Source: Candidatus Poribacteria bacterium
Lineage (GTDB): Bacteria; Poribacteria; WGA-4E; WGA-3G
Direction of reading: 5' to 3'
DNA length: 38,810 nucleotides
Assembly: GCA_022823085.1 (NCBI GenBank)
Contig: JAJDXV010000177.1
Coordinates: 1-38,810 of the forward strand
Shown: piece by piece, positions 16,190 to 23,395 of the stretch
Position numbering within the stretch: the stretch's first letter is position 1
Layout: each line of letters starts with the position of its first letter
Position numbers and translations under genes: made by a program
Notes under the pieces: model-generated
Database searches by the model: none
Seen by the model: only the letters and a program-made list of their open reading frames with translations
Told to the model about the DNA's origin: nothing

Positions 16190-17733
16190 ACCTGTCTCCT
16201 AACACGCCACCCACAGGGATCGTTTATATTGTAGGCGCAGGGCCCGGCGATAGAAAACTCATCACACTCAAAGGTATAGAGTGCCTTCAACGTGCCGATG
16301 TCGTTATCTATGATCTCCTACTCAACGACACACTCCTCGAACACTGCCCCGCACACACCGAAAAAATCCAAGCACCCGATCCGAGAGTCCGAACAACACG
16401 ACAAGCGGAACTCAACGAGATGCTCATAGAACACGCCAAAGCCGGCAAAGTTGTCGTCCGTCTCAAAGGCGGCGACCCCTACATCTTTGGACGCGGCGGC
16501 GAGGAAGCAGTCGTACTCACTGAAGCCGGCATCCCGTTTGAAGTCGTTCCCGGTGTCACTTCCGCAATCGCTGCATCCGCGTATGCTGGCATCCCCGTCA
16601 CGCACCGCGAATACGCCTCATCTGTCGCATTTGTTACCGGACATTCCGCCGCACTCCGACCAGACGCAAATATCAACTGGGAGCAGCTTGCCACCGCCGT
16701 AGACACACTCGTCGTCTATATGGGAGTCGCACACCTCCGTCAGATTACCCAACGCTTGACCACACACGGTAGAAACCCAGAGACACCTGTGAGTCTCATA
16801 CGTGTCGGCACAACGCCGCAACAACAGGTCATTCAAGGCACTCTCAACAATATTGCACAAAAAGCTGAGGCAGCCCAACTCAAAAGCCCGGCACTTATCG
16901 TCGTCGGCGAGGTGAACCGGCTGCGTCAGCAACTCCGATGGTTCGACACCAAACCGCTCTTCGGAAAACGGTTCCTCGTAACCCGCGCCCGCGCACAAGC
17001 AAGCGAATTCGCAAACCTCTTGGAAACCAACGGCGCAGAGGTCGTCCAATTTCCGACAATACAGATCCGTCCGCTAAATCTCGACAATACCTACGTCCAC
17101 TCTATAAATCAATACAATTGGGTTATCTTCACAAGCGTCAACGCCGTAGAAATCTTCTACGGACACCTGCGAGAGCAGCGGAAAGATGTACGAGCGTTTG
17201 CCGAAACCAAAATCTGTGCAGTCGGACCGAAAACGGTTGATGCACTCAATAGCATCGGTATCCACCCCGATTTTGTGCCGTCGCACTCCCGCGGAAGCAC
17301 AATCGCTGCTGAAATAGAAGATGTTCGCGGGAAGAAAATCCTTCTACCGCGTGCCAAAATCGCATCCGCCCTGCTCCCAGAGGGGCTACGTGAGAGAGGC
17401 GCACACGTTGACGATGTACCACTCTACGAGACCCTCAAAGTTGCAAGCGATAGCCATAAACGACGAGATGAAATCGAAGCCGATCTCCTGAACGGCAATA
17501 TCGACTTCGTCACCTTCACCAGCTCCTCTACAGTTACCAATTTCTTGGAGATGTTCCCGACACACACGCCTGCCGCACTCCTAAAAAGCGTTCAGGTCGC
17601 AGTCATCGGTCCCGAAACACAAAAAATGGCAATAGCACACGGCGTACACGTCAATGTCGTCGCAAAACAAGCCACAATAGAAAACCTTGTAGAGACTATT
17701 ATTAGCAGTGTTCAGCCTTCAGTTTCCAGTTAA
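16186..17733 (+). CDS. Fused uroporphyrinogen-III C-methyltransferase / uroporphyrinogen-III synthase (CobA-HemD)
   Basis: 515 residues in two domains. Residues 10-245 are SUMT/CobA: VGAGPGDRKLITLKG, VVRLKGGDPYIFGRGGEE and PVTHREYASSVAFVTGH. Residues 260-510 are HemD: FLVTRARAQASEFANLL, FTSVNAVEIF, AVGPKTVDAL and LLPRAKIASALLPEGL. The protein therefore cyclises hydroxymethylbilane to uroporphyrinogen III and can methylate it to precorrin-2, feeding sirohydrochlorin, siroheme, or the alternative haem route. It overlaps hemC by 4 bases. The last codons (SVQPSVSS) and the stop lie in degenerate TTCAGTT heptamers, so the C-terminus was probably rewritten by a repeat. Confidence 0.95.
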   Translation: MNLSPNTPPTGIVYIVGAGPGDRKLITLKGIECLQRADVVIYDLLLNDTLLEHCPAHTEKIQAPDPRVRTTRQAELNEMLIEHAKAGKVVVRLKGGDPYIFGRGGEEAVVLTEAGIPFEVVPGVTSAIAASAYAGIPVTHREYASSVAFVTGHSAALRPDANINWEQLATAVDTLVVYMGVAHLRQITQRLTTHGRNPETPVSLIRVGTTPQQQVIQGTLNNIAQKAEAAQLKSPALIVVGEVNRLRQQLRWFDTKPLFGKRFLVTRARAQASEFANLLETNGAEVVQFPTIQIRPLNLDNTYVHSINQYNWVIFTSVNAVEIFYGHLREQRKDVRAFAETKICAVGPKTVDALNSIGIHPDFVPSHSRGSTIAAEIEDVRGKKILLPRAKIASALLPEGLRERGAHVDDVPLYETLKVASDSHKRRDEIEADLLNGNIDFVTFTSSSTVTNFLEMFPTHTPAALLKSVQVAVIGPETQKMAIAHGVHVNVVAKQATIENLVETIISSVQPSVSS

Positions 17734-17790
17734 GAGTAGGTCGGAATACCGAGACATTTCTTGTTACTGAAAACTGAAAACTGAAAACTA
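17711..17790. repeat. Heptamer repeats spanning a gene end and the convergent spacer
   Basis: TTCAGCC, TTCAGTT and TCCAGTT run in tandem at 17711-17731 inside the end of the cobA-hemD gene. ACTGAAA is repeated three times at 17766-17786. The two arms are nearly complementary (CAGTTTCCAGT against ACTGAAAACTG), with a small TCGG/CCGA stem between them, so the whole can fold as a large hairpin between convergent genes and may act as a bidirectional terminator. Confidence 0.6.
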
Positions 17791-17795
17791 TTCTT

Positions 17796-19292
17796 CTACC
17801 CAAAAATCGGGAAAACATAAGGCTCAAGCACCTGTTGATAAACCGTTATCGTCCCGAAAATCGAATAGAACCCTGCACACAGCACCAATCCGATCTGTTT
17901 CCATAGTGGTGGTTGGATCTCCTTCGGCAAGAACTTCCGGTTGACGTAAAGCGTATGCAACGCCGTAATCACCAATAGATACCCACCGACGGTCGCCGAT
18001 ACCAAGATCATAAAGAACGGCTTCGCCAGATACATCGCGATAACACCCCAGATAATATAGACACCGAGGATCGGATAATAGATCCATTTTGCGTTGTGTT
18101 CACCGAGGTTGTGCACCCGCTTTAGCCCTGTCCATATAATATCGGTATAGGTTCGAGGGACACCGTCTACCCCGCCGAGTTGCGTCGAAAATAGTACCCA
18201 GAAACCGCATAACAGCGTGAGATACCACAGCACGCGCCCACCTTTTTCCGCGAGTCCGTCTGCTTGGAAACCCGCCGCTGCCCACTGATCCATCTCCTGT
18301 CCAGCAGGCACAAATGCTAATGTGAGCATCGCAGGCAGCGCAATACCGACAAAGCATCCGAGCATCCAGATACCGTACTGCTCAAAACGGACGTATTTCC
18401 ACCACTCTTTGAACCGGGTCAGATTTTCCGGTGTGATACGAAAGACCTTGCCCAAGTGTGAGAGCGTAACGTTTTGTCCGCCGATCATCGACGGGATCGC
18501 ACCGACAAGACTGCTCATCCCCCATCCTTTATCGCGGACGTAGTTCGTGATTGTGACATTGCCTAAGCCACCACTGCCAGCGTAGGCAGCGAACGCGCCA
18601 AGCAACAGCCAATTAACCTGTCCATCGGGCCCCGGTTCAGGAAGTGCACCGAAACTAAAGAAACCTTTGATGGCATCCCACCACACGCTCGGCGGAACCA
18701 TAAACAGATCGATGACAACAAGGTACCCGATAATCCAGACGACCATGAAAAGCTGCACCTTCTCAAGGGCGTTGTAGATCTTACCACCGAACAGAACAAT
18801 GCCCAAGCACGCGAAAAAGATGAGAAATGCGAACAGGCGTACGGTTCCGCTATCCGCATCTTGCGGCATATAACCGAGCCACGCCGCAGCGAGTGCCGTC
18901 GCAGCGGTCATCGCCCAGCCGGGCCAGATCCCAAAAAAGTTAACACTCGAATAAAAGGTCATCCAAAACGGCGCACCCGGCTTGCAACGCATGTAACCGC
19001 TCAACATCGGTTCGCCGGTATAAAGCGTATAACGGATCGCCTCCGTGTTCAGAATCACCTGCAATAGAATAGCAATCGTCGCTATCCAGAGGAGCCTACC
19101 CCCGTACTGCGCCGTGATTGCGGGACCCAGCAGCCATTCTCCGCTACCAATCGAACCGCCCAACGCAATAATACCGGGACCTAAGATACTCCGAAACGCT
19201 TTGCCAAATTGATATTTCGGTGGCTCAGGAAGCTCCGCAACCTCCCAATCGGGAAGTGCACCACCTGCTACACGTTCATTATTTTCCTGCAT
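17796..19292 (-). CDS. Divergent NRAMP-like membrane transporter
   Basis: 498 residues with about 11 transmembrane segments after a 30-residue cytoplasmic N-terminus. The first segment, GPGIIALGGSIGSGEWLLGP, matches NRAMP TM1, but the metal-binding DPGN is replaced by GSGE. The TM6 MPH motif is also absent (GAIPSMIGGQNVTLSHLG in that area). The APC-type LeuT fold is likely; manganese or iron transport by the canonical site is not. GGGAGG precedes ATG, and a promoter lies at 19323-19351. It converges on the tetrapyrrole cluster but need not be related to it. The transported substrate is unknown. Confidence 0.78.
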   Translation of the reverse strand: MQENNERVAGGALPDWEVAELPEPPKYQFGKAFRSILGPGIIALGGSIGSGEWLLGPAITAQYGGRLLWIATIAILLQVILNTEAIRYTLYTGEPMLSGYMRCKPGAPFWMTFYSSVNFFGIWPGWAMTAATALAAAWLGYMPQDADSGTVRLFAFLIFFACLGIVLFGGKIYNALEKVQLFMVVWIIGYLVVIDLFMVPPSVWWDAIKGFFSFGALPEPGPDGQVNWLLLGAFAAYAGSGGLGNVTITNYVRDKGWGMSSLVGAIPSMIGGQNVTLSHLGKVFRITPENLTRFKEWWKYVRFEQYGIWMLGCFVGIALPAMLTLAFVPAGQEMDQWAAAGFQADGLAEKGGRVLWYLTLLCGFWVLFSTQLGGVDGVPRTYTDIIWTGLKRVHNLGEHNAKWIYYPILGVYIIWGVIAMYLAKPFFMILVSATVGGYLLVITALHTLYVNRKFLPKEIQPPLWKQIGLVLCAGFYSIFGTITVYQQVLEPYVFPIFG

Positions 19293-19322
19293 AACGCCTC
19301 CCCAAATACAAATTTAAAACCT

Positions 19323-19351
19323 ATTTTAGCAGAGAGAGGTTTCTGTATCAA
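19323..19351 (-). promoter_or_regulatory. Promoter for the NRAMP-like gene
   Basis: On the minus strand, TTGATA (19351-19346) and TAAAAT (19328-19323) are 17 bp apart. The predicted start near 19316 gives a leader of about 24 nt. Confidence 0.6.
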
Positions 19352-19431
19352 GCATTATCCAGACTTTTCCACGCCTGCCCTCCATTTTCTATGGACAACT
19401 CTATCCATTTAACGCTAAAATTGATTCATAA

Positions 19432-19553
19432 CAGGACTTACGCATACTGCTCTTTATGTACCACAAACTTCCAGTTTGTGACATCAGAACGCTGTGTTTT
19501 CAGAAAAATTTCTTCTAACAGAGCCACCTACAGTCGAAAATGCGTAAGTCCTG
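19432..19553. mobile_element. 122-bp MITE-like element with perfect 14-bp terminal inverted repeats
   Basis: CAGGACTTACGCAT at 19432-19445 is exactly complementary to 19540-19553. Between them is no meaningful ORF, only a strong hairpin at 19462-19480 (CACAAACT tcc AGTTTGTG). AA flanks both ends, a possible but weak target duplication. End-like fragments occur at 26972-26980, 28946-28954 and 32144-32154. No transposase of matching ends is in the window. Confidence 0.75.
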
Positions 19554-19581
19554 AAGCACAATCAGAAAGGGAGACTAACCT

Positions 19582-20022
19582 ATGGGTAAAACGATTTCAT
19601 TGGACCAGCTTCCACGTCAAATTGAAAACCTACTACGGACAAGTTCGGAAGAACACGAGAGTCTTGTCCTTGAACACAAAGGGAAACCTATAGCAGCGAT
19701 TGTCCCGATGGATGAGTATCGCAAATGGCACCCTGATGAAAGTGAAAACGCCTTTGACTACGAACTCCCAACGGAGATACTTGAGGATTATCATAAATTA
19801 TTGGATAAGAAATTCTCTACCGGCTTAACACCTCAAGAGGAAGTTGAGTTGACCCAGCTGGACCAACAGCTTAACGACGCAGAAGCAGCACAACCGCTCA
19901 TTCAATCCATGCAGAAGCGAACCGCCGCACGGGACGAAAATTGGAAGGAAAGATTTGAGGAGATCGTTACCAAACTGCGGGAATTAAAAATTGATGTGAA
20001 TCAAAGAACATCTCCTCTGTAG
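19582..20022 (+). CDS. Phd-like (prevent-host-death) domain protein with helical tail
   Basis: 146 residues. The first 50 resemble the Phd/YefM antitoxin DNA-binding fold (ISLDQLPRQIENLL then LVLEHKGKPIAAIVPMDEY). The rest is charged and helical (LLDKKFSTGLTPQEEVELTQL and a coiled coil). No toxin gene follows. Read in another frame, 19995-20081 continues as a credible peptide (SSVEIEALRSELAVAIPMW then a stop), so the true C-terminus may have been lost to a one-base indel near 20000. The MITE-like element ends 28 bp upstream and could carry its promoter region. GGGAG precedes ATG. Confidence 0.7.
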   Translation: MGKTISLDQLPRQIENLLRTSSEEHESLVLEHKGKPIAAIVPMDEYRKWHPDESENAFDYELPTEILEDYHKLLDKKFSTGLTPQEEVELTQLDQQLNDAEAAQPLIQSMQKRTAARDENWKERFEEIVTKLRELKIDVNQRTSPL

Positions 20023-20115
20023 AGATTGAAGCCTTACGAAGCGAACTGGCAGTAGCCATTCCAATGTGGCAACCCGAGTAATTCGTAAAAAACTGAAATA
20101 GGATTTAAGAGGGAG

Positions 20116-20511
20116 ATGAATAACATAGAAAACGCCGTTGAACGGCACTATTGGCGGGCAGTCACTTTTCTGGTAATACTGATTTTGGCAGGCGCAGCCT
20201 TCTGGGGCGTACGACGGTTCGCACCTACGATATTCCTTGGAAAACCTGATCTGATCGCCGTACCGAACAATGCGCATCCACAAAATCGAACAAACGCTGT
20301 AACACCAAACAAACCGGAACTCCTCAATATCAATACCGCATCTGCAGACGAACTCGAAACACTTCCGAATATCGGCGAGGCAACAGCACAGAGAATCATC
20401 GACTACCGAACACAACACGGCGACTTTAGCAGTGTAGACGACCTCCAGAACGTCAAAGGCATCGGTGAAAAGACACTCGAAAAACTAAGACCCTTCATTG
20501 ATGCTGAGTAA
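20116..20511 (+). CDS. ComEA-like helix-hairpin-helix DNA-binding protein
   Basis: 131 residues: one N-terminal membrane anchor (about residues 15-33, TFLVILILAGAAFWGV), a Pro/Asn-rich linker, then the C-terminal helix-hairpin-helix domain (LLNINTASADELETLPNIGE and VKGIGEKTLEKLRPFI). ComEA binds double-stranded DNA outside the membrane during natural transformation, but similar proteins occur without competence and no comEC or pilus genes are here. The SD AGAGGG is unusually close to ATG. Its stop touches the stop of the convergent folate gene with no gap. Confidence 0.88.
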   Translation: MNNIENAVERHYWRAVTFLVILILAGAAFWGVRRFAPTIFLGKPDLIAVPNNAHPQNRTNAVTPNKPELLNINTASADELETLPNIGEATAQRIIDYRTQHGDFSSVDDLQNVKGIGEKTLEKLRPFIDAE

Positions 20512-21075
20512 TTAGACTTCTATCCTACCTGTTTCCGTAAAAATGTTCTGAACCGGCACATCCCACGCTTCAGGGAGCGTGTCTTCTACAACCTGTATCT
20601 GATACGCCAATCCGATCCGAACAGCCTGCAAGCAGTTCGCGAGAAACCGGTCATAGAAACCTTTACCGTATCCGAGGCGATAACCTTTACGATCAAAAGC
20701 GATACCGGGGACAACAACGAGTTGCAGCTGCGCGACCGGAAAAATCGGACACGCCGTCCTCGGTTCCAACATACCGTAACGATGTCGCACCAAATCCGTT
20801 CTCACGTCCTGTATGCGCCGCGGTATCATAGAATTCCGTTCCGTATCAACGACAGGTGCACAGACCCGCTTGCCCGCACGAAGCAACCTTTCAAGGAGCC
20901 CCTCGGTTTCGACCTCACTCCGCATGCTCAGATAGAGCATCACGGCATCGAAACCTTCACGCTGTATCCAAGACATCACGGCATCAGCAATCTGCTCGCT
21001 GAACACGGCACGTGTCTCCAAGGCAAGTCCGTCACGCTTGCAAAGCACTTCAGCGCGGACGCGTTCGCGTTCCAT
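20512..21075 (-). CDS. 5-formyltetrahydrofolate cyclo-ligase
   Basis: 187 residues, the usual size. It converts 5-formyl-THF to 5,10-methenyl-THF with ATP. The family signature VVPGIAFDRKGYRLGYGKGFYDRFL region (residues about 120-145) is intact, with the glycine-rich ATP/folate loop, and the N-terminal basic R-x-x-x-R helix is present. The ORF stops exactly next to the ComEA stop. An AAGGA SD lies about 11 bases before ATG. A long hairpin (21107-21169) lies just upstream. Confidence 0.93.
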   Translation of the reverse strand: MERERVRAEVLCKRDGLALETRAVFSEQIADAVMSWIQREGFDAVMLYLSMRSEVETEGLLERLLRAGKRVCAPVVDTERNSMIPRRIQDVRTDLVRHRYGMLEPRTACPIFPVAQLQLVVVPGIAFDRKGYRLGYGKGFYDRFLANCLQAVRIGLAYQIQVVEDTLPEAWDVPVQNIFTETGRIEV

Positions 21076-21106
21076 TATTCTCTGTCCTTGTAGTGTTCCG
21101 TTATGC

Positions 21107-21169
21107 TTATATTGACGGATTGTAGGTTGGGTTGAACGCAGTGAAACCCAACATCTTCAGTCAATATAA
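21107..21169. repeat. Nested palindromic repeat (REP-like)
   Basis: TTATATTGAC at 21107-21116 is complementary to GTCAATATAA at 21160-21169. Inside it GTTGGGTT (21126-21133) pairs with AACCCAAC (21145-21152). The segment GGTTGGGTTgaacgcagtgAAACCCAAC resembles intergenic palindromes dispersed in many genomes. It lies after eutN and before the folate gene (both minus strand), where it could end eutN transcription. Confidence 0.65.
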
Positions 21170-21215
21170 TCTGTCATTTTTGACGTGACACAACAGGAAG
21201 TATGCGTTCCGCCGT

Positions 21216-21503
21216 CTACTTATAATACCGGACTTTTCCAGCAACCTCTACGGTATCAACAATCGCCATAATCACAGCATCGATCGGTTTATTTGATGTG
21301 ACATCGGTCTGACGCGCCGAACTTCCAGTCGCAACGAGAACGATTTCGCCGATACCCGCACCAACCGCATCCACAGCAACCGTATATTTCCGGTCAACTT
21401 CTCCGTTCAGGTCTATATCTTGGACAACCATCAATTTACTACCGATGAGCTTCGCATCCTTTTGCGTCGCGACGATTGTCCCTGTAACTTTTCCAAGGGT
21501 CAT
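21216..21503 (-). CDS. EutN/CcmL family microcompartment vertex protein (BMC-P)
   Basis: 95 residues from ATG 21503, exactly the family size. LGKVTGTIVATQKDAKLIGS, LMVVQDIDLNG, the central VDAVGAGIGEIVLVATGSSAR and the closing PIDAVIMAIVDTVEV are typical of the pentamers capping bacterial microcompartment vertices. The frame is open further upstream to 21620, but that part covers the promoter (21585-21613) and a 75-nt leader, so the short form is correct. GGAAAGG lies upstream at slightly long spacing. No shell hexamer or encapsulated enzyme gene is in the window, so it is an orphan here. Confidence 0.92.
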   Translation of the reverse strand: MTLGKVTGTIVATQKDAKLIGSKLMVVQDIDLNGEVDRKYTVAVDAVGAGIGEIVLVATGSSARQTDVTSNKPIDAVIMAIVDTVEVAGKVRYYK

Positions 21504-21584
21504 TGAATTAAATACCTTTCCTATTCGGTGAGAGTTCCGTCTCCCGATCACCGAGTTTGAGATCGTTCCTTTAGCACACATCAA

Positions 21585-21613
21585 ATTATACACGAAACCC
21601 ACCGAAATTTCAA
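21585..21613 (-). promoter_or_regulatory. Promoter for eutN
   Basis: On the minus strand, TTGAAA (21613-21608) and TATAAT (21590-21585) are 17 bp apart. The predicted start near 21578 fixes ATG 21503 as the start codon. Confidence 0.75.
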
Positions 21614-21740
21614 CCGACAATCTCTAAAGTGCATCCGAAAATGTGTATAAACACTGAAAAATCTTTTACAGTACAGCTAAAAAATAAATTGATACGCAAC
21701 TGAAACCATTCTCCTAATAGTTCAAGCACCCTAAGCCACA

Positions 21741-21770
21741 TTGACAACCTATCAATCCGTATGTTAAACT
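21741..21770 (+). promoter_or_regulatory. Promoter for the ThiO-like gene
   Basis: TTGACA at 21741-21746 and an extended -10 (TGtTAAACT, box 21765-21770) are 18 bp apart. The predicted start is near 21777, leaving a leader of about 40 nt. Confidence 0.6.
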
Positions 21771-21818
21771 ATCCATACCCAATAGTCGTCATAATTGTTT
21801 AACAGAATGGAGAAAACC

Positions 21819-22925
21819 TTGAACCAAAATCACGCAGATGTCATCATTATCGGTGGCGGGATTATCGGATGTGCTATCGCTTATAACCTTGCCAAACGGG
21901 ACGTAAAACCGTTAGTCATCGACAAAGCAACCCGTGTCGGGACAGAGGCATCGTGGGCAGGAGCAGGGATTCTAACTTCACACGCCTCAACAAACGAACC
22001 CTATCCGACGCTCTGCCGCGCAAGCCTCACACGCTATCCGACATTAGCGGAAGAACTTCGCGCAGAAACGCAGATAGACATCGAATTTATCCGATCCGGC
22101 ACACTGTCGGTCTTTTTCAATCAAACGGAAGCAGCTGGACTCATCGGACTCGCAGACCGGCGCGTGAAACGCGGGTTTTCAGCAGAAGTCTTGACAGCAG
22201 AAGAGGCGTGGCAGTTAGCACCAGCACTCGCAAAATCCATCGCTGGCGCAGTCCTGTTCCCTGAGGACGCACACGTACGCAACCCAAAGATGGTAAAAGC
22301 ACTCGCAAAAGGTGCCGCAAAACTCGGCGCACGCTTCCGACTCGGCAACCCCGTCACGAACTTCGTCAAAGAAGACGAACACGTTATCGGTGTTATCGTC
22401 AACGGTGAAACCTTATACGCCGATACCTTCGTGATCGCCGCTGGCTGTTGGGCAGGCACCCTAATTGATCAACTCGGCGTACCCATACAGGTCGAACCTG
22501 TCAGAGGACAGATCGTCCTCGTTGAAACGATGCCACCGCCTTTCCAACACATCATTGACGGGTTAGGCATCTACATTGTACCGAGAGCAGACGGCAGAAT
22601 CCTACTCGGTGCCACTGTCGAGTATGTCGGTTATGACAAGACCGCAACCGTGGACGGCGCGAAACAGATGATCGATGCCGGTGTCGCTATCGCACCACAA
22701 CTCGCAAACGCCGCTTTCGTACAAACTTGGGCAGGCTTACGTCCCTACGTCAAAAAGGGACCGATCCTCGGCTACCTGCCCGGATACGACAACGTCGCCC
22801 TGGCAACCGGACACTTCAAAAACGGGATTCTTCTCGCACCGATTACAGGGCAACTCATCGCTGAACTGCTCACAACAGGAGAACCTTCGCTGTCACTACA
22901 GCCGTTTCAGCCAGAAATTGCATAG
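21819..22925 (+). CDS. Glycine oxidase ThiO-like FAD oxidoreductase (DAO family)
   Basis: About 368 residues. The N-terminal FAD motif VIIIGGGIIGCAIAYNLAKR, the GTEASWAGAGIL signature and the C-terminal GPILGYLPGYDNVALATGHFKNGI identify a D-amino-acid-oxidase fold protein of the ThiO type, which oxidises glycine to iminoglycine for the thiazole of thiamine. No other thi gene is adjacent, so another amine substrate is possible. An in-frame ATG at 21807 has no SD. TTG 21819 has GGAG with 6-base spacing and gives a compact N-terminus, so TTG is preferred. Its own promoter lies at 21741-21770. Confidence 0.86.
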   Translation: MNQNHADVIIIGGGIIGCAIAYNLAKRDVKPLVIDKATRVGTEASWAGAGILTSHASTNEPYPTLCRASLTRYPTLAEELRAETQIDIEFIRSGTLSVFFNQTEAAGLIGLADRRVKRGFSAEVLTAEEAWQLAPALAKSIAGAVLFPEDAHVRNPKMVKALAKGAAKLGARFRLGNPVTNFVKEDEHVIGVIVNGETLYADTFVIAAGCWAGTLIDQLGVPIQVEPVRGQIVLVETMPPPFQHIIDGLGIYIVPRADGRILLGATVEYVGYDKTATVDGAKQMIDAGVAIAPQLANAAFVQTWAGLRPYVKKGPILGYLPGYDNVALATGHFKNGILLAPITGQLIAELLTTGEPSLSLQPFQPEIA

Positions 22926-23099
22926 CGAAAACATCACTGAAAATCGGAAATAAAGGTGCAAATTTATTTTTTTTCATTTTAAATGAATTGTTTCAGAATA
23001 TACGGGTTAAACTATAGACGATCTTTTTTTTTTAAACCAAAAAAGGGGCACAAAATGTTGTCCCTGTCTGATGATTAAACCCAAGAGGAGGGTTATAGC

Positions 23100-23369
23100 A
23101 TGTATCGAAGTGTTTTGTGTTTAACAACGGCAACAACTCACGAATGGTGGGTTGGTAAGAGCCTATGGAATAGCGGTAGTAGGAGCAATGATAGAGATTG
23201 CGCTTTAGGAGAGCGCACTTCAAGAAAGGCACGGGCATCTAAAAATGCCGACGTGCACCGTTGTTGGACTACAACTCGATTATGGAGAAGGCACAGACCA
23301 AGGAGCGAGCAAGCAGGCATCCTCCACTATAAAACGGTAAGGCAAGGAGGATCACCCGCCTTCGCTTGA
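23100..23369 (+). CDS. Possible leader ORF upstream of the sigma factor
   Basis: 89 codons from ATG 23100, with an excellent SD (AGAGGAGGG at 23084-23092, 7 bases away). The predicted peptide is rich in Arg, Ser and Trp and looks like no known family, so the codons may not be under selection for protein. What is notable is the end: its stop (23367-23369) lies 4 bases before the 5' arm of the hairpin that holds the sigma-factor SD, so translating ribosomes would open that hairpin. It may be a coupling leader, or a chance ORF over a structured RNA. Confidence 0.3.
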   Translation: MYRSVLCLTTATTHEWWVGKSLWNSGSRSNDRDCALGERTSRKARASKNADVHRCWTTTRLWRRHRPRSEQAGILHYKTVRQGGSPAFA

Positions 23370-23373
23370 GACG

Positions 23374-23389
23374 CTCCTCGTTTGAGGAG
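23374..23389 (+). promoter_or_regulatory. Hairpin sequestering the sigma-factor SD
   Basis: CTCCTC (23374-23379), loop GTTT, GAGGAG (23384-23389). The 3' arm is the SD for ATG 23396, at 6-base spacing. In the closed form the SD is fully paired. Confidence 0.65.
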
Positions 23390-23395
23390 ACACGC

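Larger units (their letters stand above)
22926..23395 (+). other. 470-bp leader region of the ECF sigma factor
   Basis: AT-rich with a palindrome around 22973-22988 (TTCATTTtAAATGAA), then a T-run at 23023-23033 and many local stems: GGGGCA/TGTCCC (23046-23064), GCGCT/AGCGC (about 23199-23217), GGCAT/ATGCC nested in GCAC/GTGC (about 23229-23256), and ATCCTCC (23319-23325) with GGAGGAT (23346-23352). It also holds a small ORF and an SD hairpin, listed separately. I do not recognise a known riboswitch or structural RNA. Confidence 0.5.

Noticed and set aside
20116..20511. Evidence for a natural competence locus
   Set aside because: Only a ComEA-like protein is present; comEC, comF and pilus genes are missing and solitary HhH proteins are common.
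21504..21620. N-terminal extension of EutN
   Set aside because: The segment covers a TTGAAA-17-TATAAT promoter and its leader, and EutN proteins are about 95 residues.
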